Assembly (NCBI RefSeq): GCF_018271995.1
Contig: NZ_JAGUCO010000019.1
Span: 1-64,000 of the forward strand
Direction of reading: 5' to 3'
DNA: 64,000 bases
Source of the DNA: Carboxylicivirga linearis
GTDB lineage: Bacteria; Bacteroidota; Bacteroidia; Bacteroidales; Marinilabiliaceae
Shown one piece after another: positions 36,721 to 44,524 of the stretch; the first letter of the stretch is position 1, and each line of letters starts with the position of its first letter. The translations under genes were made by a program, and so were the position numbers. The notes under the pieces were generated by a model, which was given only the letters and a program-made list of their open reading frames with translations, had not been told where the DNA came from and did not search any database.

Positions 36721-39600
36721 ATGAAATATATTTTACTGGTTTTTGCCTTGATGATTACATTGTCTGCATCGGCTCAAACCAACTCGCTATTTAACAATTC
36801 AAAGCAAGCACAATTTTGGGTGGATAGTGTTTATCAGCGTTTATCTGATAATCAGCGAATAGCTCAGTTGTTTTGGATTGCCATTGAAAACACTAATAAT
36901 TCAAAAGTTCAGGCTCAAAATGAAGATTTAATTAGTCGTGTTCAACCCGGAGGTGTTCTTTTTTTTAAAAGTACACAGGATGAAGTTCGTGAATTAATCC
37001 ATCTATTTCAAGGTGTTTCTTCAGTGCCATTAATGGTGGCTATTGATGGAGAATGGGGATTGGGTATGCGTATTAAAGATGGTCTGTCATTTCCTTATCA
37101 AATGACTTTGGGTGCCATTCAGAATGATAGCCTTTTGTATAAGATGGGATATGAGATTGGTTGCCAAATGAAAGATATGGGGATTAATGTTAATATGGCA
37201 CCTGTTGTAGATGTTAATTACAATCCTAATAATCCGGTAATAGGAAAGCGTTCTTTTGGTGAAGATCCGCTAAATGTTGCACAAAAATCGTGGGCTTATG
37301 CCAAGGGATTGCAAGATGCCGGAATAATTGCAGTTGCTAAGCACTTTCCAGGGCATGGTGATACCAATAAAGATTCACATCTTACTTTACCTGTTATTTC
37401 ACACAGCAAAGAGAGATTAGATAGTATTGAGTTAGTACCGTTTCAATATGTAATTGATAAAGGAATAAAAGGTGTGATGACGGCTCATTTAGCGGTTACT
37501 TCGTTGGAGGAAAATAAAAATTTGCCATCAAGCTTATCAAAGAATATTGTTACAAATCTGCTTAAAGAGCAAATGGAGTTTCATGGTTTAGTGATTACAG
37601 ATGCCATGAACATGAAAGGTGTTTCGGATTATGCCGGAGTAGGGCAAAACGAATTGTTAGCACTTCTGGCTGGTAACGATATTATTGAGTTTAGCCCCGA
37701 TATCGAAAAATCAATCACTGTTGTTAAGCAAGCTCTCTTGACAGGTAAACTACCACGAAAATTACTGGAGGAGAAATGTAAAAAGGCATTACTGGCAAAA
37801 TATGAGTGTGGTTTAAAAAGTAACGAAATCACTGAAATAGATTTAGCTAAAGCAGGATATTTAAAAAAGCAACTATACAAGGAAGCAATCACGGTTATTA
37901 AAAATGAAGCTGATATACCATTTAAAAACTTGGAAGAACTCAATTTATCAGTGGTTTGTTTCGAAAATAAGGAAGAATGGAAAGCTAATTTTCGCAGGTA
38001 TTTAGATGTGAAAATAATAGATGGAACTAAGGAATCTTTCATTAGAGAAGATCAATCTACAAAGCTTTTATTGTTACCAAATATTAAAACATACAAAAAG
38101 TATAAGACACAGTATGACAAATATCTATCGTCCAATAATTGTATTTTAGTATTTCAAGGAAATCAATACAAGTTAGCTGATATTGAAAACTTTGATCAGG
38201 CTAATAGTATCATTCTTACCTACGAAAATAATACCATTACACGCGATTGGGTAAACCAATTGATTTTTGGTGCCATACCAGCTACTGGAAAATTACCGGT
38301 ATCAATAAGTGATAAATACAAAGTTGGCTGTGGGATTGATTTACAATCATTGGGGCGGTTGAGTTACACCCAACCGGAAGCGTTACAGCTTAATTCAAGC
38401 TATATCAATACAAAAGTTGATTCTGTTGTAAATGCAGGACTGACAATGAAAGCTTTTCCCGGGTGCCGTGTTTTTGTGGCCATCGATGGAAAGGTAATTT
38501 TCAATAAGTGTTATGGTTATCATACCTATGATAGTATTAAAGCGATTCAAGCCGATGATGTGTATGATTTAGCATCGGTCACCAAAATATCAGGGCCGCT
38601 GCCATTGATAATGAAAGGGGTGGATGGAGGCTTAATTGATTTGGATCAGCCTTTTTCTGCTTATTGGCCCGACTGGCAAAAGAAGCTTTTTCATCCATCT
38701 AACAAGGAGGGTTTGAGCTTTAGAGAAGTCTTGACACACCAGGCCGCTTTAACGCCTTACATTAATTATTATCCTTTTACATTGAAGGATGGTGAATACA
38801 GAAAGAGATACTACGATGATCATTTCTCCGAAAAATATTCATTACAAATAGATGATCACTTGTACTTGAAAACGTCTTTTAAAAAGAAGATCTATAAAGC
38901 AATTCGTAAATCGCCTTTATTGGATGAGCATAAATACAAGTATAGCGGTTTATCGTTTATGATTTATCCCGAGTTGTTAAGCAATCTGTTTCATCAGGAT
39001 TACGAACAGTATTTATACAGTGAGTTCTTTAAACCGTTGGGAGCGTCTTCTTTGAGGTATAATCCTTTAACCAAGGTGGACATAACTCGAATTGTTCCGA
39101 CTGAAATGGATAATAATTTCAGGCATAAACTCAGTAAAGGTCGTGTGCACGATGAAGCTGCGGCTGTAATGGGCGGTATTTCCGGAAATGCTGGCTTATT
39201 TGCTTCAGCTGATGATTTGGCCAAATTGATGCAGATGTATCTTCAAAGAGGTGAATATGGAGGACGAAGATATTTGAGTGAGGAAGTTGTTGAGGAATTT
39301 AGGAAAGTTCAATTTCGAGGGAACGAAAACAGGAGGGGTGTTGGATTTGATAAACCAATATTTGGAAATGATACCTTAACTATCGAGCAATCGTATCCGG
39401 CTCCGGGTGTGAGCCCTGAAAGTTTTGGTCATAGTGGTTTTACCGGCACGTTTGTGTGGATGGACCCGAAATACAATATGTTGTATATCTTTTTATCAAA
39501 CCGGGTACATCCAACGCGCGATAACCGTTTGCTGTATCAAAAGAATATTCGACCTTCAATTCAGCAGGTATTTTACGATGCAATAAAGCAAGCTAATTAG
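36721..39600 (+). CDS. GH3 beta-N-acetylglucosaminidase (NagZ-like) fused to a serine beta-lactamase-fold hydrolase
   Basis: The 959-residue protein has a signal peptide ending at SASAQ (residue 19). Residues about 30-370 are a GH3 domain with the NagZ signature KHFPGHGDTNKDSH at residues 207-220. A GH3 C-terminal part follows to about residue 545. The rest is a class C beta-lactamase/AmiE-like domain with SVTK (nucleophile Ser619, Lys622), a YSG motif and HSGFTG near the end. It would remove GlcNAc and then cut the stem peptide or another ester or amide. It is probably co-transcribed with namZ (12-nt spacing) and its stop overlaps the convergent AlbA-domain gene by 4 nt. Confidence 0.88.
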   Translation: MKYILLVFALMITLSASAQTNSLFNNSKQAQFWVDSVYQRLSDNQRIAQLFWIAIENTNNSKVQAQNEDLISRVQPGGVLFFKSTQDEVRELIHLFQGVSSVPLMVAIDGEWGLGMRIKDGLSFPYQMTLGAIQNDSLLYKMGYEIGCQMKDMGINVNMAPVVDVNYNPNNPVIGKRSFGEDPLNVAQKSWAYAKGLQDAGIIAVAKHFPGHGDTNKDSHLTLPVISHSKERLDSIELVPFQYVIDKGIKGVMTAHLAVTSLEENKNLPSSLSKNIVTNLLKEQMEFHGLVITDAMNMKGVSDYAGVGQNELLALLAGNDIIEFSPDIEKSITVVKQALLTGKLPRKLLEEKCKKALLAKYECGLKSNEITEIDLAKAGYLKKQLYKEAITVIKNEADIPFKNLEELNLSVVCFENKEEWKANFRRYLDVKIIDGTKESFIREDQSTKLLLLPNIKTYKKYKTQYDKYLSSNNCILVFQGNQYKLADIENFDQANSIILTYENNTITRDWVNQLIFGAIPATGKLPVSISDKYKVGCGIDLQSLGRLSYTQPEALQLNSSYINTKVDSVVNAGLTMKAFPGCRVFVAIDGKVIFNKCYGYHTYDSIKAIQADDVYDLASVTKISGPLPLIMKGVDGGLIDLDQPFSAYWPDWQKKLFHPSNKEGLSFREVLTHQAALTPYINYYPFTLKDGEYRKRYYDDHFSEKYSLQIDDHLYLKTSFKKKIYKAIRKSPLLDEHKYKYSGLSFMIYPELLSNLFHQDYEQYLYSEFFKPLGASSLRYNPLTKVDITRIVPTEMDNNFRHKLSKGRVHDEAAAVMGGISGNAGLFASADDLAKLMQMYLQRGEYGGRRYLSEEVVEEFRKVQFRGNENRRGVGFDKPIFGNDTLTIEQSYPAPGVSPESFGHSGFTGTFVWMDPKYNMLYIFLSNRVHPTRDNRLLYQKNIRPSIQQVFYDAIKQAN

Positions 39601-40280
39601 AATCCTTCAGGTAATTCCTGTTCGCCACCTATTATAGGTTCAACAGGATTTGGATTCATCTTATAGAAAATTTGTTTCTCGGTAATATCCATTACCAACA
39701 CCTTCATATGAATCAGGTTAATAAGAATCTTCTCCGCTTTACGTGGACTAATACGTGCCATTCCACAAAACTTCGAAAAAGTGATGTAGCCATTTATTTC
39801 AAGGTATGTAAGAAGCTTACTCTCGGCATATTTTATTTTTAACATACCACCGCTTCCTTCTCTTTCCTTTTTCCACACTTCAATTAAAATGCGGTTGACC
39901 ATAATATTTTGGTCTTTTACACGAACATATGCTTTGGGTTTACCCTCTTTATCCGGCGCACTATGTGGTTTCTTTTTGCTTTTAGGAATGATGATTTCCA
40001 ATACCGTTTTGCCTTCTACTTCCCATTTTCTGGTTTCGAACGGAACATTGGGTTTACAATGAATTTTGGCAGCAGCTTCAATCATGTAATATTCTTCATC
40101 AGATTCCACACCTGCAATTTTGCCATTGTCTTTTACACCCAACAATAGTCTTCCTCCATCGGTATTGGCAAAAGCCGACAATGAACGAGCAATCTTTTTT
40201 GAGTCATTAACTGCAAATTTAAAATCCTGAGTTTGATGCTCGCCTTCGGCAATCATATCTAAAAGTTCCTTCGCTTCCAC
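39597..40280 (-). CDS. AlbA/Schlafen-like ATP-binding domain protein with winged helix
   Basis: The 227-residue protein starts with an AlbA_2 (Schlafen-type) domain: QDFKFAVNDSKKIARSLSAFANTDGG, then RLLLGVKDNG. A C-terminal segment (about residues 150-215) looks like a winged helix. Family members are putative transcription regulators or nucleic acid-binding proteins; the function is mostly unknown. It is transcribed away from the hydrogenase locus and shares its 263-bp upstream region with hydC1, so a regulatory link to that locus is possible but only positional. Confidence 0.78.
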   Translation of the reverse strand: MEAKELLDMIAEGEHQTQDFKFAVNDSKKIARSLSAFANTDGGRLLLGVKDNGKIAGVESDEEYYMIEAAAKIHCKPNVPFETRKWEVEGKTVLEIIIPKSKKKPHSAPDKEGKPKAYVRVKDQNIMVNRILIEVWKKEREGSGGMLKIKYAESKLLTYLEINGYITFSKFCGMARISPRKAEKILINLIHMKVLVMDITEKQIFYKMNPNPVEPIIGGEQELPEGF

Positions 40281-40446
40281 AACAAAAATATTTTGTGCAA
40301 AGGTCGTAAAAAAGTTCTCATAAGCGAAATATTGCTGTATTAGAGGTTTTACAGCCTTAGCAGGTCGATAAAATACCTAATAGTTACTAATGTATTGAAA
40401 AGTAGTTATTAAGAATAAGTCTTTATAATACTTAAATAGGCCAAAA

Positions 40447-40460
40447 ATGATATTTATCAT
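40447..40460. promoter_or_regulatory. FNR-like palindrome upstream of hydC1
   Basis: The perfect inverted repeat ATGATA-TT-TATCAT contains the TGAT-N4-ATCA core of Crp/Fnr-type sites. It lies about 84 bp before the hydC1 start codon in the region shared with the AlbA-domain gene. Confidence 0.5.
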
Positions 40461-40501
40461 GCTGTAAAATCGTTAAAAAATATTAAATTACTGAAAAATA
40501 T

Positions 40502-40517
40502 CTCTAATAAATTAGAG
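40502..40517. promoter_or_regulatory. Perfect 16-bp palindrome just upstream of hydC1
   Basis: CTCTAAT-AA-ATTAGAG is a perfect palindrome ending 26 nt before the hydC1 ATG, a suitable place for an operator. The bound protein is unknown. Confidence 0.45.
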
Positions 40518-40543
40518 TAGTGATCACCTTTAAATCCTCAACA

Positions 40544-41023
40544 ATGACCGAAGTAAAACAACTGGTACAGGACTTGGCTGATCAATTTGGACGAAGCCAG
40601 GAAAGTCTGTTACCGATTCTGCAAGGAATTGTCACCAAAGAGCAACACATCTCCGAAGATGCGATGATTGAAGTAGCCAGGGAATTGAATATTTCGGCAG
40701 CTCATGTTTACGGAACTGCAACCTTTTATTCATTCTTAAACACCAAACCACTCGGCAAGTATGTTATTCGTGTTTGCAAAACCATCACCTGTATGATGCA
40801 TGGTAAAAACCAAATAATAAAAGAGCTGGAAGCGGTTTTAAAAGTCAATTTAGGGGAGACAACTCATGATGGCAAGTTCACCCTACTTGAAACCAATTGC
40901 CTGGGACAATGCCATAAGGGACCGGCAATGCTGATAAATGACACACCGTATACTGAGCTTACTCCTGATAAGGTGAGAGAGATTATAATGATGTATCGTG
41001 ACAAGGAGTTACGAGTTAATTAA
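40544..41023 (+). CDS. hydC: HydC1: NuoE-like [2Fe-2S] subunit of NADH-dependent [FeFe] hydrogenase
   Basis: The 159-residue thioredoxin-like ferredoxin has four cluster cysteines, Cys78, Cys83, Cys119 and Cys123 (C-x4-C and C-x3-C), and the family's HVYGTATFYSFL segment. It passes electrons between the flavoprotein HydB and the hydrogenase subunit HydA in the cytoplasm. The ATG at 40544 is preferred to the GTG at 40520. It heads a tight operon with hydB1 (19-nt gap) and hydA1. Two palindromes lie upstream. Confidence 0.9.
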   Translation: MTEVKQLVQDLADQFGRSQESLLPILQGIVTKEQHISEDAMIEVARELNISAAHVYGTATFYSFLNTKPLGKYVIRVCKTITCMMHGKNQIIKELEAVLKVNLGETTHDGKFTLLETNCLGQCHKGPAMLINDTPYTELTPDKVREIIMMYRDKELRVN

Positions 41024-41042
41024 CCATTAAAATCTTTCAGCT

Positions 41043-42224
41043 ATGACAAAGAAACAGTTGCAACGTTTAGATCTCATATTTAAAAATGAGCATGATATAG
41101 AAGAAATTCTAACCAAAACCTTCAGTAAAAGTAACGAAGAAATAATTAATGACCTTATTAGCTCCGGCCTTAAAGGACGCGGAGGAGCAGGGTTTCCGAC
41201 CGGATTAAAATGGAAGTTGGCTTCAGAGGAAGAAACCGACTCTAAGTATATAATTTGTAATGCCGATGAAGGAGAACCAGGTACTTTTAAAGATCGTGAG
41301 ATTTTATCAAGGGTTCCACATAAAGTTTTAGCCGGTATGGCTGTATGTGCCCGTTTAATTGGAGCTCGTCAGGGGTATATTTATCTGAGAGGTGAATATG
41401 TGTTTTTGCGACCACAATTGTTAGAAGTAATTAACGAATTTCATCAGTTATTAGATAAGATAGGATTAGACTTTAGAGTTGAAATTTTCCTTGGTAGCGG
41501 AGCTTATATATGCGGTGAGGAAAGCGCCTTGTTCGAAAGTATGGAAGGTAAAAGGGGAGAACCTCGTAATAAACCACCTTTTCCTACACAACAGGGATAT
41601 AAAAGTAAACCTACAGTTATTAATAATGTGGAAACACTGGCCCATACATATTCAATATTTAAATATGGGGCCGATAAATTCAAGGATTTAGGAGTACAGG
41701 ATTCCAGAGGATCTAAAGTGTTTTCTGTTTCAGGTGATACTCCAATACCGGGCATATATGAGTTAGAATTTGGTATGTCGTTACAAAAGTTTGTTGATGA
41801 TTTTGCCGACGGCGATGCTAAAGCTGTGCAGGTTGGAGGAGCTTCGGGCTTTTGTGTGCCGCGAAAAAAATTTGAAAAGACAGTGATTGGTTATCAGGGA
41901 AAATTAAGAGGTACTTCTTTGCCAACCGGAGGATCTATGATGATCTTTAACTCCTCCCGGTCGATGTACAACGTACTTCATAATTATCTCGACTTTTTTG
42001 TTGAAGAATCCTGTGGCCAATGCACTCCCTGTAGGGTTGGAACGCAACAATTGTTGTTAGGTATTGAAGCTGTTAAAAAGGGAGATCAACCCTCTTCGTA
42101 CCTCGATAAATTAATGGAGTTGGCTGAAGCTATGCGTATAACTGCCAAATGTGGATTAGGTCAGTCAGTAGCCAATTCATTCTCTTCAATTGTGGAGAAT
42201 TTTAAAGAAGAAATGATCTACTAA
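41043..42224 (+). CDS. hydB: HydB1: short NuoF-like flavoprotein subunit
   Basis: The 393-residue protein contains the NuoF core: GLKGRGGAGFPTGLKW for FMN, NADEGEPGTFKDRE for NADH/FMN and CGEESALFESMEG. The N3-type [4Fe-4S] ligands are Cys324, Cys327, Cys330 and Cys370. It has neither the N-terminal thioredoxin-like [2Fe-2S] domain nor the C-terminal two-cluster ferredoxin domain that HydB2 (52074-53867) has. Those extra clusters are linked to electron bifurcation in characterised HydABC enzymes, so this subunit may serve a plain NADH-dependent enzyme. This is an inference. Confidence 0.92.
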   Translation: MTKKQLQRLDLIFKNEHDIEEILTKTFSKSNEEIINDLISSGLKGRGGAGFPTGLKWKLASEEETDSKYIICNADEGEPGTFKDREILSRVPHKVLAGMAVCARLIGARQGYIYLRGEYVFLRPQLLEVINEFHQLLDKIGLDFRVEIFLGSGAYICGEESALFESMEGKRGEPRNKPPFPTQQGYKSKPTVINNVETLAHTYSIFKYGADKFKDLGVQDSRGSKVFSVSGDTPIPGIYELEFGMSLQKFVDDFADGDAKAVQVGGASGFCVPRKKFEKTVIGYQGKLRGTSLPTGGSMMIFNSSRSMYNVLHNYLDFFVEESCGQCTPCRVGTQQLLLGIEAVKKGDQPSSYLDKLMELAEAMRITAKCGLGQSVANSFSSIVENFKEEMIY

Positions 42225-42241
42225 CCCTAAAAGTGAATATC

Positions 42242-44032
42242 ATGTCAGATAAAGTTAATTTACGTATCGATAATATAGCTGTAAGTGTTGAAGAAGGTAC
42301 AACAATATTGGAAGCAGCCCGAAAAGTAAATATTCGAATACCTACCTTATGTCATCACGAGGATTTATGTGTGGCTGGTAATTGTCGAGTTTGTATGGTA
42401 GAGCAAAAAGGATCGGATCGTTTACTCCCATCCTGTGCAATGCCTGTTTCCGAAGGAATGGAAATACAAACCAATAGTTTAAAGGTTCGGAGTGCTCGAA
42501 AGCAAATTATAGAGTTGTTGGTGAGCGAACATCGTGCTGATTGTACCCGCTGTTACAAAAACGGAAAGTGTGAATTGCAGGAGCTTGCATCTGAATATAT
42601 CATTGGTGAAAATGGGTTTATTGATTTGGTTCCATTGAAGGTGCTGACCATTGATAATTTTTCGCCGTCAATTATAAAAGATGATAGTAAATGCATCAGA
42701 TGTCAACGCTGTGTTCGAACCTGCGATCAACTGCAAAATATAGGCGCTTTAACGGTGGCTTACAAAGGAAAAGATATGAAAATATCCTCTTTTTATGAAA
42801 AGCCGATGTATGAAGTGGTTTGTACTAACTGTGGACAGTGTGTTAACCGATGTCCTACCGGTGCTTTAACAGAAAAGACTTATCTGGAACAAGTTTGGAG
42901 TGCTATCAATCATGAAAAGAAACATGTAGTAGTTCAAACCGCACCTGCTGTTCGTATTGCTTTGGGTGAAGCCCTGGGGATGCCGGCCGGTGAGATTGTT
43001 ACCGGTAAAATGGTATCTGCCTTACGCAGATTAGGTTTTGATTCTGTATTGGATACTGATTTTACAGCAGATCTTACCATTATTGAAGAAGGAAACGAAT
43101 TACTTCAACGACTCAAAAAAGTATTGGTAGATGGGGACAAATCGGTTAAGATACCTATGACAACATCATGCTCGCCAGGTTGGGTTAAATTTATCGAGCA
43201 TACATTTCCCGAATATCTCGATAATGTGTCAACTGCGAAATCACCTCAGCAGATGTTTGGCTCACTGGCCAAAACCTATTATGCTAAAAAGATTGAAGTC
43301 GAAGCTGATGATATTGTAAGTGTATCTGTAATGCCGTGTACTGCTAAAAAATATGAAGCCGATAGACCCGAGATGCGGAGCAGTGGATATAAAGATGTGG
43401 ATTTTGTACTAACCACACGCGAATTAGCTTTGATGATTAAACAGGCAGGTATTGACTTTGCTTCACTGCCAGAGGATGAATATGACAGCTTTATGGGAGA
43501 ATCGTCCGGAGCGGCTGTAATCTTCGGTGCAACAGGTGGAGTGATGGAGGCTGCTTTAAGAACGGCTTATGAAGTAGTTACAGGCAGAGAAGTTCCATTT
43601 GATGATTTAAATATTACACCTGTCAGAGGAATGGAGGAAATTAAGGAAGCAGCTGTTAAGATTGAAAATCCTTTACCTGAATGGAGTTTTCTTGATGGTG
43701 TTGAATTAAAAACCTGTGTAGCTCATGGATTGAGCAATGCCAAAAAGGTAATGGAGGCTGTTAAGGAAGGTAAGGTAGATTACCATTTTATCGAAATAAT
43801 GGCTTGTCCTGGTGGATGTTTGGGTGGTGGAGGTCAACCGATTCCAACTTCGCCCGCTATCAGAGAAAAACGAAGTCAGGCTATTTATCGCGAGGATAGT
43901 ATGAAACCAATTCGTAAGTCACACGAGAATCCTGAGGTATTACAAATTTATGAGGAATTCCTTAAAAAGCCTTTGGGTGAAAAATCGCACGAACTGTTGC
44001 ATACTCATTATACCGAAAGAAACAGATACTAA
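42242..44032 (+). CDS. hydA: HydA1: [FeFe] hydrogenase catalytic subunit, group A, with atypical TSCSPGW motif
   Basis: The 596-residue protein has an N-terminal [2Fe-2S] domain, a His-Cys3 [4Fe-4S] site (HRADCTRCYKNGKC), a two-cluster ferredoxin domain (CIRCQRCVRTC, CTNCGQCVNRCP) and the H-cluster domain. H-cluster motifs are TSCSPGW (Cys310, Ser311), MPCTAKKYE (Cys366) and MACPGGCLGGGGQP (Cys522, Cys526). At residue 311, where HydA2 has the cysteine that ligates the [4Fe-4S] part in characterised enzymes, there is serine. The start at 42242 is preferred to the GTG at 42233. It is third in the hydCBA operon and is followed by a strong terminator. Confidence 0.93.
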   Translation: MSDKVNLRIDNIAVSVEEGTTILEAARKVNIRIPTLCHHEDLCVAGNCRVCMVEQKGSDRLLPSCAMPVSEGMEIQTNSLKVRSARKQIIELLVSEHRADCTRCYKNGKCELQELASEYIIGENGFIDLVPLKVLTIDNFSPSIIKDDSKCIRCQRCVRTCDQLQNIGALTVAYKGKDMKISSFYEKPMYEVVCTNCGQCVNRCPTGALTEKTYLEQVWSAINHEKKHVVVQTAPAVRIALGEALGMPAGEIVTGKMVSALRRLGFDSVLDTDFTADLTIIEEGNELLQRLKKVLVDGDKSVKIPMTTSCSPGWVKFIEHTFPEYLDNVSTAKSPQQMFGSLAKTYYAKKIEVEADDIVSVSVMPCTAKKYEADRPEMRSSGYKDVDFVLTTRELALMIKQAGIDFASLPEDEYDSFMGESSGAAVIFGATGGVMEAALRTAYEVVTGREVPFDDLNITPVRGMEEIKEAAVKIENPLPEWSFLDGVELKTCVAHGLSNAKKVMEAVKEGKVDYHFIEIMACPGGCLGGGGQPIPTSPAIREKRSQAIYREDSMKPIRKSHENPEVLQIYEEFLKKPLGEKSHELLHTHYTERNRY

Positions 44033-44098
44033 ATCGCACTATGGTTCATTAACTTGGTCGTTTCAATAAGCAATTGTTAAGGGTTACAATTGCAATTT

Positions 44099-44124
44099 AA
44101 CCGGGACGAGTTCCCGGTTTTTTT
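44099..44124 (+). terminator. Rho-independent terminator of hydC1B1A1
   Basis: An 8-bp perfect GC-rich stem (44099-44106 with 44112-44119) ends in a run of T to 44124. It separates set 1 from the signalling genes. Confidence 0.88.
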
Positions 44125-44164
44125 ATGAATTAAACCAGCTTTAATGGTTTTCAGCTATTTAGTT

Positions 44165-44181
44165 TTGATATAAATTATCAA
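44165..44181. promoter_or_regulatory. FNR-like inverted repeat upstream of the signalling block
   Basis: TTGATA-TAAAT-TATCAA is a perfect inverted repeat with a longer spacer than the FNR consensus. It lies about 70 bp before the small ferredoxin gene at 44252, between the terminator and the start. Confidence 0.4.
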
Positions 44182-44251
44182 CTGAAAAGAGAGAACCATA
44201 TTAATTAAGGATAAAATTATCTATTTTGAGATTAAATAATATTGCTAAGTC

Positions 44252-44512
44252 ATGGATAGCAAAAGTGAAATTACTATTTGTTTAGGAAGTTCTTGTTTTT
44301 CGAGAGGAAATAAAGAAGTTCTTCAGGTAATTAAAAAGTTTCTGGAAGAACATAATCTCGTTGATCAAGTGTTTTTTCATGGCGATTTATGCGGTGGGCG
44401 GTGTGCAGAAGGACCTGTATTGAAAATAGATAATACTCTGTATTCAAAGGTTAGTGTTGATAATGTTTACGAAATCCTTCGCAGCTATTTTGATATTAAC
44501 GATAATTTGTAG
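44252..44512 (+). CDS. Small thioredoxin-like [2Fe-2S] ferredoxin (HfsA-like)
   Basis: The 86-residue protein is a stand-alone NuoE-type thioredoxin-like ferredoxin domain with C-x4-C (CLGSSC) and C-x3-C (CGGRC). It lacks the N-terminal helical domain of HydC. It lies 12 nt before the PAS-containing hydrogenase-like gene and is probably its electron partner. The order ferredoxin, PAS hydrogenase, phosphatase recalls the hfsABC genes described in Thermoanaerobacterium; that comparison is from memory. Confidence 0.85.
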   Translation: MDSKSEITICLGSSCFSRGNKEVLQVIKKFLEEHNLVDQVFFHGDLCGGRCAEGPVLKIDNTLYSKVSVDNVYEILRSYFDINDNL

Positions 44513-44524
44513 AAAATACATTCC

